A stretch of DNA of 64,000 nt, from contig UQIK01000005.1 in the NCBI GenBank assembly GCA_900541125.1, positions 43,127-107,126 on the forward strand. Reading direction: 5' to 3'. Below are positions 15,259 to 24,000 of the stretch, piece after piece. This stretch comes from an uncultured Collinsella sp. Lineage in GTDB: Bacteria > Actinomycetota > Coriobacteriia > Coriobacteriales > Coriobacteriaceae. Every line of letters begins with the position of its first letter. The stretch's first letter is position 1. A model generated the notes under the pieces. It made no database searches. It was not told the DNA's origin and worked only from the letters and a program-made list of their open reading frames with translations. The translations under genes and the position numbers were made by a program.

Positions 15259-15541
15259 GGCCGCTGCCGTGGCGATGAGCATCATCGCCATCGCGTGCCG
15301 CATCTCCGGCATCTTTATGAGCGCGATGACCGTGCTGCTGTGTTTTAGCGGCCTCACCGCCAAGCTGCAGATCGTGGGCTTTGTCGTTGAGCTTTCGCGC
15401 GCGCTGCCGAGCGCCATCGCCGGCTACGGCGTCATTACGTCGCCCTTTGGCGGCGTGTTCCGCCTGGATTACGCCATCGTGGCCGTCATCCTGTTTGTGG
15501 CCGACTACCTGCTCACGCGCGCCTCGCGCCGCGTCCGCTAG
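15245..15541 (+). CDS. Small membrane protein of unknown function
   Basis: A 98-residue frame with a GTG start 14 bases inside the end of the ABC-F gene. After a basic N terminus it has hydrophobic stretches at about 9-30, 33-50 and 73-90, and it ends in Arg-rich ASRRVR, consistent with positive-inside topology. The M50 protease gene begins 9 bases later, so it sits in an operon between a ribosome-associated ATPase and a membrane protease. No family is recognised. Confidence 0.65.
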   Translation: MNSRKAAAVAMSIIAIACRISGIFMSAMTVLLCFSGLTAKLQIVGFVVELSRALPSAIAGYGVITSPFGGVFRLDYAIVAVILFVADYLLTRASRRVR

Positions 15542-15550
15542 GGGAGCGCC

Positions 15551-16234
15551 ATGTCCAGCAGCTACCTCATAAATCTGCTCGCGAGCGCCGTCGCCGTCAT
15601 CGTGGGTATCGTGATCCACGAAAACGCGCACGCCGCCGTGGCCTGGGCGCTCGGCGACAAGACGGCCCGTTCGCGCGGTCGTGTCTCGCTCAACCCGCTC
15701 AACCATATCGACCCGTTTGGCACCATCATCTTGCCGCTGCTCATGCTTGCCGCCGGCGGCCCGGTGTTCGCCTTCGCCAAGCCCGTGCCCGTCTACCTCA
15801 ACAACCTCAAGCACCCCAAGCGCGATGAGGTCCTGGTTAGCGCAGCCGGCCCCGCATCGAACATCGCCCTCGCGTGCCTTGCGGCCGCCCTCATGCACAC
15901 GGCATACGGCAACCTCTACACCCGCATGTCCTTTGCCCTGGCGTCACAGATCATGAACTTCGGCGCCACGTTTATCGTAGTCAACCTGTCACTCGCGTTC
16001 TTCAACCTCATCCCGATCCCACCGCTCGACGGCTCTTCGATCATTGTGCCGTTCCTTAAAGGCAAGGCTCTCAACAACTATTATCGTCTGCAGCAATACG
16101 CTATGCCCATCCTCATCCTAGTGCTGTACCTGCTGCCCATGTGGACCGGCATCGACGTGATCGGCCGCTATTTCGACGTTACCGTGTATCCGCTTGCTGA
16201 GCAGCTGCTCAACTTCGCAATCGCCGGCATCTAA
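15551..16234 (+). CDS. Site-2 protease family (M50) membrane metallopeptidase
   Basis: A 227-residue polytopic protein. The zinc motif HExxH appears as HENAH in the first membrane helix (about residues 24-28). NPLNHIDPFG follows, and NLIPIPPLDGS near 156 provides the third zinc ligand (the Asp of the [NP]PxPxLDG loop). The compact size with no PDZ domain matches the YwhC-type subgroup, which cuts within membranes. Substrate unknown. It directly precedes scpA, a common arrangement in Gram-positives. Confidence 0.88.
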   Translation: MSSSYLINLLASAVAVIVGIVIHENAHAAVAWALGDKTARSRGRVSLNPLNHIDPFGTIILPLLMLAAGGPVFAFAKPVPVYLNNLKHPKRDEVLVSAAGPASNIALACLAAALMHTAYGNLYTRMSFALASQIMNFGATFIVVNLSLAFFNLIPIPPLDGSSIIVPFLKGKALNNYYRLQQYAMPILILVLYLLPMWTGIDVIGRYFDVTVYPLAEQLLNFAIAGI

Positions 16235-16318
16235 GGTAAACTTACAGGTCGACCGTGCAAAACGGTCGCAACATGCACCCAAACCGCGCCGCGAAGGCGC
16301 CGTCAAAGGAGGTCGAAG

Positions 16319-17131
16319 ATGTCGTATCGCGTGTCGACGCAGGTCTACAGCGGACCGTTCGACCTGCTGCTGCAGCTGGTAACCCGCCAAAAAGTAGATA
16401 TCGGCGCCATCTCCATCAGCGAGGTGGCCGAGCAATACCTTGCCGAGGCCGAGCGCATCGAGGCGCTGGACCTGGACGTGGCGAGCGACTTTTTGCTGGT
16501 CGCGGCAACACTTTTGGACATCAAGGCCACCTCCTTGGTGCCGCAGGAGGCCCCGCGCAAAGTCGATGACGACGATGACGAGTTTGACGAAGACCTCGAG
16601 GAGCTCAGCGCGCTCGACGGCGACGCCCTGCGCGAGGTCCTGATCCAGCGCCTGATTGCCTACAAGCAGTTTAAAGGCGCGGCTGCGGCCCTCGGTGCCC
16701 GCATGCAGGCCGAAAGCCGCATGCATCCGCGCGTAGCCGGCCCCGACCCCGAGTTTTTAGGCCTTATGCCCGACTACCTGGCCGGCATTACTCTGCGCGG
16801 CCTCGCCGTCATCTGCGCCGACCTGGACGGCAAGCGCCAGACCTTCCTGCTGGAGGCCGAGCACGTGGCGCCGCATCGCGTGCCGCTCGACCTGACCGTG
16901 GCCTCAGTTGACCGCTTTACCATGGCGCACCAAACCTGCACCTTCCGCGAGCTGTTGGACGGCGATGCCACCACCGAGCAGCTCGTCGTCACCTTCCTGG
17001 CCATGCTTGAGCTTGCCAAGCGCGGCTCACTCACGCTGAGCCAGGACGAGATCTTTGGAACCATCCGCATCAACCGCGTCGAGGGCGCCGAGGCCTATGT
17101 GCCCGGCGAGGGCCCCGAGCTCACCGAATAG
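16319..17131 (+). CDS. scpA: Segregation and condensation protein A
   Basis: A 270-residue kleisin. The N terminus (Y-S-G-P-F-D-L-L-L-Q-L-V, then V-D-I-x-x-I-S-I) is the conserved SMC-neck-binding ScpA start. An acidic Asp/Glu run at about 81-99 is the flexible linker, and the C-terminal winged helix ends with L-S-Q-D-E-x-F-G-x-I. With ScpB and SMC it forms the bacterial condensin that organises and separates chromosomes. A full AAAGGAGG ribosome binding site precedes the ATG. scpB follows by 11 bases. Confidence 0.93.
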   Translation: MSYRVSTQVYSGPFDLLLQLVTRQKVDIGAISISEVAEQYLAEAERIEALDLDVASDFLLVAATLLDIKATSLVPQEAPRKVDDDDDEFDEDLEELSALDGDALREVLIQRLIAYKQFKGAAAALGARMQAESRMHPRVAGPDPEFLGLMPDYLAGITLRGLAVICADLDGKRQTFLLEAEHVAPHRVPLDLTVASVDRFTMAHQTCTFRELLDGDATTEQLVVTFLAMLELAKRGSLTLSQDEIFGTIRINRVEGAEAYVPGEGPELTE

Positions 17132-17142
17132 GAGCCGCAACC

Positions 17143-17871
17143 ATGTCAACCCTTTCCACGCTGGAGGCAAACAGCCTCAAAGGCGCCCTCGAGGCGCTGC
17201 TGCTGGTGTCGAGCGACCCGGTGAGTGCGCCCGCGCTGGCCGGCGCACTGGATATCGCCCCCGGCGAGTGCGCGTCGCTGCTCGCCGAGCTCAAGGTTGA
17301 GTACGAGGAGGCCAACCGCGGCTTTCAGCTGCGCGAGGTCGCCGGCGGCTGGCGCCTGTTTACGCACCCTGCCTATCACGATGTGGTCGAGGCCTATGTG
17401 TTGAGCTGGGACACACAAAAGCTGTCGCAAGCGGCGCTCGAAACCCTGGCCGTCATCGCATACCACCAGCCTGTGACGCGCGAGGTGGTCAAGGGCATCC
17501 GTGGCGTCAATTCCGACGGCGTCATCGCATCGCTCGTAGACAAGGGCCTGGTGCGCGAGCTCGGCCGCGACCCCCAGCGCGGTCAAGCCATCATCTACGG
17601 CACGACCAACGCCTTCTTGGAAAAGTTCGGTCTGCGCTCCACCCGCGACCTGCCCGATCTGGAGCAGTTTGCCCCCGACGAGCAGTCGCGTCAGTTTATC
17701 CGCGAGCGCCTGAGCGGCCGCAGTATTCAGTCCACGCTCGAGGAGCAGGCCAAGGACCTGGACGAAGAGCGCGAACTGCTCGATACCGATATTGAAGATG
17801 TTGAGGCAGTCGAGGACTTGGAGACCCTGGTCGTCGACGAGACCTCGGAGGATTTGCATGACGAGGACTAA
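17143..17871 (+). CDS. scpB: Segregation and condensation protein B
   Basis: A 242-residue protein with the two winged-helix domains of ScpB. The N terminus contains E-A-L-L-L-V-S-S-x-P-V, and the second domain contains Q-A-A-L-E-T-L-A-V-I-A-Y-x-Q-P-V-T-R, the family hallmark. A long acidic tail (about 180-242) extends beyond the usual core. ScpB dimers stabilise ScpA in the SMC condensin. AGGAG lies before the start. The rRNA pseudouridine synthase gene begins at or just after its end. Confidence 0.93.
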   Translation: MSTLSTLEANSLKGALEALLLVSSDPVSAPALAGALDIAPGECASLLAELKVEYEEANRGFQLREVAGGWRLFTHPAYHDVVEAYVLSWDTQKLSQAALETLAVIAYHQPVTREVVKGIRGVNSDGVIASLVDKGLVRELGRDPQRGQAIIYGTTNAFLEKFGLRSTRDLPDLEQFAPDEQSRQFIRERLSGRSIQSTLEEQAKDLDEERELLDTDIEDVEAVEDLETLVVDETSEDLHDED

Positions 17872-17893
17872 CGAAGTAGGGGAGACGCGCGCC

Positions 17894-18823
17894 ATGGGCA
17901 ACACGGCACCCGCAACCGACGCCCAGTCCGTCTATCCGCACACCATGCGCCTGCAGCGCTTTTTGGCGCGCGCGGGCGTGGCGAGCCGCCGCGGGTCGGA
18001 GGACCTGATGACCGCCGGCCGCGTGACGGTTAACGGCGAGGTCGCGACCGAGCTGGGCACCAAGGTCGACGTCGACCGCGACCACATCGAGGTCGATGGC
18101 ATGCCCGTCAAGCTTAACCAGGGTGCCGTGTACTTGATGCTCTACAAGCCGACCGGCTACCTCACCACCATGAGCGACCCACAGGAGCGCCCTTGCGTAG
18201 CCGACCTGGTCCCCCGCGACCACTTTCCGGGACTTTTCCCGGTGGGCCGCCTGGACCGCGACACCACAGGCCTTTTGCTCTTTACCACCGACGGCGACCT
18301 GTCGCAGGACCTGCTGCACCCCAGCAAACACGTCTACAAGACCTACCAGGCGCTCGTGGACGGACAGCTGACCGACCGCGATCTAGAACCGCTCCGCCGT
18401 GGCATCGAGCTCGACGACGGCCTCTGCCAGCCGGCAATCTGCCGCGTCATCACCGCACGCGAGGCCGAGGCCGTAGCTCCCCAGGGCGTCAAGCCCGGCA
18501 CCACCGCCGTTGAGGTCATCATCCGCGAGGGCCGCAAGAACCAGGTCAAGCGCATGCTGAGCAAGATCCACCACCCGGTGATTCGCCTGCATCGCTGTAA
18601 CTTTGCCGGCCTGGAGCTCAAGGACGTGGCCAAGGGCTCGTGGCGCGAGCTCACCGACCGCGAGGTGCAGATTCTCATGGACGGCGGTATCCCGCCCAAG
18701 CAGGCCAGCTCCAAGCGCAACGGCGGCAAGCCCCAAGACACGCCCGCCAGCCGCACGCGTCACCACGGCAGCCACGGCTCCGCACCCAAGCGCAACACCT
18801 ACCGCGAGCGCTACACGGGCTAG
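17894..18823 (+). CDS. rRNA pseudouridine synthase, RluB/RsuA family
   Basis: A 309-residue protein from the ATG at 17894 (AGGGGAG precedes it). An ATG at 17858, with GGAGG before it and overlapping scpB by 14 bases, is an equal alternative. An S4 RNA-binding domain opens it (M-R-L-Q-R-F-L-A-R-A-G-V-A-S-R-R). The catalytic domain has Y-K-P-x-G and the G-R-L-D-R-D-T-x-G-L-L-L motif carrying the catalytic Asp. It should convert a uridine of 23S or 16S rRNA to pseudouridine; scpA-scpB-rluB is a common order, favouring RluB. The C terminus is a basic low-complexity tail. Confidence 0.88.
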   Translation: MGNTAPATDAQSVYPHTMRLQRFLARAGVASRRGSEDLMTAGRVTVNGEVATELGTKVDVDRDHIEVDGMPVKLNQGAVYLMLYKPTGYLTTMSDPQERPCVADLVPRDHFPGLFPVGRLDRDTTGLLLFTTDGDLSQDLLHPSKHVYKTYQALVDGQLTDRDLEPLRRGIELDDGLCQPAICRVITAREAEAVAPQGVKPGTTAVEVIIREGRKNQVKRMLSKIHHPVIRLHRCNFAGLELKDVAKGSWRELTDREVQILMDGGIPPKQASSKRNGGKPQDTPASRTRHHGSHGSAPKRNTYRERYTG

Positions 18824-18889
18824 GCAACCCGCCGCGCCCCAACGCCCGCGAACCATACCAGCACATCAACCACCGAAAGGAAGCATTGC

Positions 18890-19576
18890 ATGATCGTCGC
18901 CATCGACGGCCCCGCCGGTTCCGGAAAGTCCACCATCGCCAAGGAGATTGCCCGCCAGCTGGGCTTTAACAAGCTCGACACGGGCGCCATGTACCGCGCC
19001 GTCACCTTCGCCGCGCTCGACCGCGGCATCGACCTGGACGACGAGGCAGCCATCGACGCCCTCGCCGAGCAGATCGAAATCCGCTTTACCAACGGCACCG
19101 GCGAGGACACGCGCCTGACCATTGACGGCCAGGACGCTTCGGCCGCCATCCGTACCCCGCAGGTCGACGCCAACGTGTCCAAGGTCTCGGCCTATCCGGG
19201 CGTGCGCGCCGCCATGCTCATCCATCAGCGCCGTGCCGCCGAGGACCGCGATATCGTGGCCGAGGGTCGCGACATCGGAACCGTCGTGTTCCCCAACGCG
19301 CAGGTCAAGGTCTTCCTGACCGCCGACCCGCGCGAGCGCGCCCGCCGCCGCGTGCTGCAGCGTCACCAAAACGACGCCCAGCCGCTCACATCCGAGCAGC
19401 TCGAAGCCGAGGTCGACGAGACCCTCAACGCCCTTAAGCAGCGCGACAAGCTCGACAGCAGCCGCGAGGTCGCCCCGCTCGTGCCCGCCGAGGACGCCGT
19501 GCACGTCGACTCCACTGCCCACACCATCGATGAGGTCGTCTCGATAATCGAGGACCTCATCAACCAGAGGAGGTAG
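18890..19576 (+). CDS. cmk: Cytidylate kinase
   Basis: A 228-residue P-loop kinase. The N terminus has G-P-A-G-S-G-K-S-T, then K-L-D-T-G-A-M-Y-R, the CMP-binding signature, and later A-E-G-R-D-I-G-T-V-V-F-P. The length fits the short bacterial Cmk. It phosphorylates CMP and dCMP with ATP for nucleotide and phospholipid (CDP-diacylglycerol) supply. AAGGAAG precedes the start. In the same array as plsC, ispH and der, as in many Gram-positives. Confidence 0.93.
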   Translation: MIVAIDGPAGSGKSTIAKEIARQLGFNKLDTGAMYRAVTFAALDRGIDLDDEAAIDALAEQIEIRFTNGTGEDTRLTIDGQDASAAIRTPQVDANVSKVSAYPGVRAAMLIHQRRAAEDRDIVAEGRDIGTVVFPNAQVKVFLTADPRERARRRVLQRHQNDAQPLTSEQLEAEVDETLNALKQRDKLDSSREVAPLVPAEDAVHVDSTAHTIDEVVSIIEDLINQRR

Positions 19577-19579
19577 CCC

Positions 19580-20308
19580 ATGCGCCTGTTTAAGCAGACG
19601 CCCGAGGATTATTACAACGCTCCTTATGCAGAGTTCCCAGCGCTCATCCGCGGCACCGTTGTCGTAGTCATGGCCATCCTTTGGGCCTTCTCCAAGCTCA
19701 TGTGGCGTTGGAAGGTCGAGGATGCCGATCTGCTGTTTGAGCGCCAGGACGGCCGCGGCAGCGTAGTCATCTGCAACCACACCTCGATGGCCGAGCTCTT
19801 GGCCGTGGAGACGGCGCTGTTCTTTGGGGGGCGCCGCATTCGTCCCATCTTTAAGTCAGAGTTCGCCAAGAACAAGATTGTGCGCTGGGCCTTTAGCCGC
19901 GTTGGTGGCATCCCCGTGGAGCGTGGTACTGCCGATATGAAGTGCCTGCGCGCCGCTCAGCATGCGCTGCAGCGCGGCGAGGACGTCCTGATCTTCCCCG
20001 AGGGCACGCGCATCCGCTCGCGCGAGATCAAGCCCGAGGTCCACGGCGGCTTTGCGCTCATCGCCCAGATGGGCAAGGCACCTGTGAACCCGCTCGCCAT
20101 CTGCGGCTGGTCCGACATCACGCCTGCAGGCAAAAAGATCATGCGTCCCAAGAAGTGCTGGATCCGCGCCGGCAAGGCCGTCTCGCTTTCCGACGCACCG
20201 GCTGGGCTTAAGCGCACGGAGCGCCTGGAATGGTTTGAGTCCGAGGCCATGAACCGCGTCTACGCCATGCGAGACGATCTATGCGACGAGCATCCGGGCA
20301 GGTTCTAG
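19580..20308 (+). CDS. plsC: 1-acyl-glycerol-3-phosphate acyltransferase (PlsC-like)
   Basis: A 242-residue membrane-associated acyltransferase with an N-terminal hydrophobic segment (about 22-42). The catalytic HX4D motif reads NHTSMAE, so the usual Asp is replaced by Glu at residue 72 (His67). The remaining motifs are present: V-G-G-I-P-V-E-R-G and F-P-E-G-T-R. It adds the second acyl chain to lysophosphatidate. AGGAGG ends 5 bases before the ATG. Together with plsY and gpsA downstream, this array holds most of the phosphatidate pathway. Confidence 0.88.
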   Translation: MRLFKQTPEDYYNAPYAEFPALIRGTVVVVMAILWAFSKLMWRWKVEDADLLFERQDGRGSVVICNHTSMAELLAVETALFFGGRRIRPIFKSEFAKNKIVRWAFSRVGGIPVERGTADMKCLRAAQHALQRGEDVLIFPEGTRIRSREIKPEVHGGFALIAQMGKAPVNPLAICGWSDITPAGKKIMRPKKCWIRAGKAVSLSDAPAGLKRTERLEWFESEAMNRVYAMRDDLCDEHPGRF

Positions 20309-20310
20309 CC

Positions 20311-21210
20311 ATGAGCGAGAATGTAACGAACACCGCCGCGACTGCGTCCGACCAGGCAACCGCGCCTACCATCGAGATCGCCGCCCACGCCGGCACTTGC
20401 TACGGCGTACAGCGTGCGCTCGATATGGCGCTGGCCGCTGCGCCGCAGGCAGGAGAGTACACTCAGGTCCATACCTTGGGCCCGCTCATCCATAACCCCA
20501 TCGTGGTGCGCGAGCTCGCTGAGGCAGGCGTTGGCTTGGCCGAAACCCTGGACGACGCAGCGTCGGGCACCGTGATCATCCGCGCCCACGGCGTGGTGCC
20601 GCAGGTGATCGATGCTGCCCGCAAGCGTAGCCTTAACGTCGTCGACGCCACCTGCCCTTACGTCAAGAAGGTCCACGTGGCCGCCGAGCGGCTGGTGCGC
20701 GAGGGCTATCGCGTACTTGTCGTGGGCGAGCCGGGCCATCCCGAGGTGGAGGGCATCCTGGGCCACGCCGGCAATGATGCGCAGGTCGTGACCTGTGCCG
20801 CCGACGCCAACGCTTTGTCGCTCAAGGGCAAGGTGGGTCTGGTTGTGCAGACCACCCAGACCGCGCAGAACCTCGCCGAGGTCGTGGCTGCCATCACCCC
20901 GCGCGTGCAGGAGCTGCGCGTGATCAACACCATCTGCGCCGCCACGAGCGAGCGCCAGCAGGCAGCCGCATCACTTGCCAAACGCTGTGATTGCATGGTC
21001 GTCGTGGGTGGCAAGAACTCGGGCAACACCCGCCGCCTGGCTCAGATTTGCGCAGACGCCTGCGAGCACACGCATCACATCGAGGAAGCTTCCGAGCTTC
21101 TGGCCGCGTGGTTTACCGACGCTCATCACATCGGCATCACCGCTGGAGCCTCCACCCCGCAAGAACACATCGAGCGCGCCGTCGAGCGCATCAAGGAGCT
21201 TTGCCGCTAA
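20311..21210 (+). CDS. ispH: 4-hydroxy-3-methylbut-2-enyl diphosphate reductase
   Basis: A 299-residue protein. The three iron-sulfur cysteines are visible: C30 in AGTCYGV, one in DATCPYVKK and one in NTICAATSERQ. H-x-L-G-P-L-I-H-N-P and the catalytic Glu in the TTQT-containing region fit IspH. It makes IPP and DMAPP in the last step of the methylerythritol pathway, using a 4Fe-4S cluster. I chose the ATG at 20311, two bases after the plsC stop. It ends 2 bases before the DUF512 gene. Confidence 0.93.
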   Translation: MSENVTNTAATASDQATAPTIEIAAHAGTCYGVQRALDMALAAAPQAGEYTQVHTLGPLIHNPIVVRELAEAGVGLAETLDDAASGTVIIRAHGVVPQVIDAARKRSLNVVDATCPYVKKVHVAAERLVREGYRVLVVGEPGHPEVEGILGHAGNDAQVVTCAADANALSLKGKVGLVVQTTQTAQNLAEVVAAITPRVQELRVINTICAATSERQQAAASLAKRCDCMVVVGGKNSGNTRRLAQICADACEHTHHIEEASELLAAWFTDAHHIGITAGASTPQEHIERAVERIKELCR

Positions 21211-21212
21211 CC

Positions 21213-22655
21213 ATGGACCAGACCGTACCCGCATACGCCGCCGAGGTGGCCGATTACGGGCGCAGCCGCGACCCCGAGCCGGGTAAGGGCGCGCTCGTAA
21301 AGAACGTGCGTCCCGAATCGCCCGCGTGGGATGTGGGTATCGAGCCGGGCATGCGCGTGCTCACGGTCAACGGTGAGCAGCTTACCGATATGATCGTGTG
21401 GCTCTGGGAAGCAGACGACGACACCGTCGAGCTGGAGGTTTTCGATCCGCGCGACAACACCGTCACGCCCGTGGAGCTCGACCGCTTCCCGGGCGAGGAC
21501 TGGGGCCTGGAGTTCGATGGCCCCATCTTCGATGGCATGCGCACCTGTGTGAACGCCTGCGTATTCTGCTTTATGACGATGCTCCCCAAAGGCGGCCGCT
21601 CCACGCTCTATATTCGCGACGATGACTACCGCCTGAGCTTTTTGCAGGGTAACTTTGTCACGCTCACGAACCTCACCGACGAAGATGTTCAAAACGTCAT
21701 CCAACGCAACATGAGCCCCATGAACGTGTCGGTCCATGCCGTGAGCCCCGACGTCCGCCGTCGTATGATGGGCCGCAACGCCCAGCGCGGCATGGACGTA
21801 CTCGAGACCATCATGGCCGCCGGCATCGAGATTCACGCGCAGATCGTGTTGTGCCCCGGCATGAACGACGGCGAGGAGCTGGAAAAGACCCTGCGCTTTT
21901 GCGAGGAGCACGAGCAAATCACAAGCCTGGGCATTGTGCCGCTCGGTTTTACCAAGCACCAAAACCGCTTTAGCTGGTCATACAGCGACAAGCCCGAACT
22001 GGCGCGCGAGACCATTACCATGATCCGTCCCTACCAGGACCGTGCCTTCGAGCGTTTTGGCCGCCACACCTTCCAGATGAGCGACGAGTTCTACCTGGAC
22101 GCCGGCATCGATCCGCCCGAGGCGGACTTTTACGACGGCTATCCGCAGTACTACGACGGTATCGGCATGATCCGCTCATACCTAGACGAGACGGACGATG
22201 TGCTTACCGCCGATGCCGAGCGACTGGCCCGCGTCCGCGCTGGCATCGCCGAGCGCAACCAGCACCTGCTGTGCCTCTCGGGCGCCAGCGCACGCGACAC
22301 GGTGGCCCGCTTTGTGGAGTCACCCCAGGGACTCGCCGGCACTGTCACGGCCATCAAGAACCGCTACTTTGGCGGCAACGTGGACGTGACCGGCCTCATC
22401 GTCGCGTGTGACATTCTGGAGCAGCTGCCGCAGGACCTCTCGGGGGTTATGCTCTTTGTGCCCAAGCTCATGTTCAACGCTGACGGCATGACGCTTGACG
22501 AGTATCATCGTGACGATTTACTCGCAAGCCTTACCAGTCGCGGCGCCGAGGTTCATGTGGTGTCGACCATGCCGCATGAGCTGCTCGATACCCTGGAGCA
22601 CATCCTTGGCATTGTGCCCGCAGACTCTAACACTTCCACTGACCCTACCCATTAA
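21213..22655 (+). CDS. PDZ-radical SAM-DUF512 protein
   Basis: A 480-residue protein. An N-terminal PDZ-like domain (about 25-80, with G-I-E-P-G-M-R-V-L) precedes C112, C116 and C119 in a CxxxCxxC radical-SAM cluster motif. The C-terminal third is the DUF512 domain, with a G-x-x-x-R/T-V-x-x-I-x-N-x-Y-F-G-G-x-V-x-V-T-G-L region. The family is conserved next to der in Clostridia and Coriobacteriia and is thought to act in ribosome assembly or RNA-related chemistry, but its reaction is not known. The start codon lies 2 bases after the ispH stop. Confidence 0.88.
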   Translation: MDQTVPAYAAEVADYGRSRDPEPGKGALVKNVRPESPAWDVGIEPGMRVLTVNGEQLTDMIVWLWEADDDTVELEVFDPRDNTVTPVELDRFPGEDWGLEFDGPIFDGMRTCVNACVFCFMTMLPKGGRSTLYIRDDDYRLSFLQGNFVTLTNLTDEDVQNVIQRNMSPMNVSVHAVSPDVRRRMMGRNAQRGMDVLETIMAAGIEIHAQIVLCPGMNDGEELEKTLRFCEEHEQITSLGIVPLGFTKHQNRFSWSYSDKPELARETITMIRPYQDRAFERFGRHTFQMSDEFYLDAGIDPPEADFYDGYPQYYDGIGMIRSYLDETDDVLTADAERLARVRAGIAERNQHLLCLSGASARDTVARFVESPQGLAGTVTAIKNRYFGGNVDVTGLIVACDILEQLPQDLSGVMLFVPKLMFNADGMTLDEYHRDDLLASLTSRGAEVHVVSTMPHELLDTLEHILGIVPADSNTSTDPTH

Positions 22656-22665
22656 AGGAGAGCAG

Positions 22666-24000
22666 ATGAAACCTATCGTCGCCGTCGTCGGACGCCCAAA
22701 CGTGGGCAAGTCCACGCTCGTTAACCGCCTGGCCCAGACCTCGGACGCCATCGTCCACGAGTCACGCGGCGTCACGCGCGACCGCTCGTATCACACGGCC
22801 GATTGGAACGGCCGCGAGTTCACCATCGTCGACACGGGCGGTATCGAGCCGCTCAAGAGCGATGACGTCTTCGCCACGTCCATTCGCGACCAGGCCCTCG
22901 CCGCCGCCGAGGAAGCCGCCGTCATCCTGTTTGTGGTCGACGGCCGCACCGGCGTTACCGAGGAGGACGAGTCGGTCGCCCGCATGCTCAAGCGCTGCGA
23001 CAAGCCGGTCTTTCTGCTGGTGAACAAGCTCGACAACCCCGATCGCGAGAACGACAGCATCTGGGAGTTCTATTCGCTCGGCATCGGCGAGCCCACGCCG
23101 CTCTCGGCCCTGCACGGCCACGGCACGGGCGACCTGCTCGACGACATCGTGGCCCTGCTTCCCGAGGAAGAGGACGAAGTCGCCGACGAGTTCCCCGATG
23201 CGCTGAACGTGGCCATCATCGGCCGCCCCAACGCCGGTAAATCCTCGCTGTTCAACCGCATCCTGGGCGCCGACCGCTCCATCGTGTCCAACATTGCCGG
23301 CACCACGCGCGACGCCATCGATACGGTCGTCGAACGCAACGGCAAGCACTACCGCATGGTCGATACCGCGGGCATCCGCAAGAAGAGCACCGTGTACGAG
23401 AACATCGAGTACTACTCCATGGTCCGCGGCCTGCGCGCCATCGACCGCGCCGACGTGGCGCTGCTCGTCGTCGACGCCTCCGTTGGCGTTACCGAACAGG
23501 ACCAGAAGGTCATGGGTCTTGCCATCGAGCGCGGCTGTGCCATCGTTGTGCTGCTCAACAAGTGGGATCTGCTCGACGACGACCGTAAGCGCGAGGCCTG
23601 CATGGAGACCATCGACCGCCGTCTGGGCGTCATGGCTCCCTGGGCCCAGTACCTGCGCATCTCTGCCCTGACCGGTCGCAGCGTCGAGAAGATCTGGGCG
23701 ATGGTCGACGCCGCCGAAAAGACGCGCTCGCAAAAGATCAGCACCTCGCGCCTCAACACGTTCCTCACCGACCTGCGCGAGTTCGGTCATACCGTGGTGG
23801 ACGGCAAGCGCCGCCTGCGCATGCACTACGTGACCCAGACGGGCGTCAACCCGCCGACGTTCACTTTCTTCGTCAACCACAGCGACCTGGTCAACGACAC
23901 CTACCAGCGCTACGTCGAGAACCGCATGCGCTCGACCTTCGATTTTTCCGGCACGCCCATTCGACTCTTCTTTAGGAAGAAGGAGCAAAAGGATGCATAA
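22666..24000 (+). CDS. der: Ribosome biogenesis GTPase Der (EngA)
   Basis: A 444-residue protein with two tandem GTPase domains and a KH-like end. G1 loops GRPNVGKS and GRPNAGKS, switch DTGGI and DTAGI, and NKLD / NKWD base-recognition motifs are all present. Der acts in 50S subunit assembly. AAAGGAG lies before the ATG at 22666. The stop codon overlaps the plsY start by 8 bases. Confidence 0.95.
   Translation: MKPIVAVVGRPNVGKSTLVNRLAQTSDAIVHESRGVTRDRSYHTADWNGREFTIVDTGGIEPLKSDDVFATSIRDQALAAAEEAAVILFVVDGRTGVTEEDESVARMLKRCDKPVFLLVNKLDNPDRENDSIWEFYSLGIGEPTPLSALHGHGTGDLLDDIVALLPEEEDEVADEFPDALNVAIIGRPNAGKSSLFNRILGADRSIVSNIAGTTRDAIDTVVERNGKHYRMVDTAGIRKKSTVYENIEYYSMVRGLRAIDRADVALLVVDASVGVTEQDQKVMGLAIERGCAIVVLLNKWDLLDDDRKREACMETIDRRLGVMAPWAQYLRISALTGRSVEKIWAMVDAAEKTRSQKISTSRLNTFLTDLREFGHTVVDGKRRLRMHYVTQTGVNPPTFTFFVNHSDLVNDTYQRYVENRMRSTFDFSGTPIRLFFRKKEQKDA

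Noticed and set aside
13432..15417. 661-codon leftward open frame opposite the ABC-F gene
   Set aside because: Antisense shadow: high GC and strong third-position bias keep the opposite strand open; the forward frame has full ABC-F motifs.
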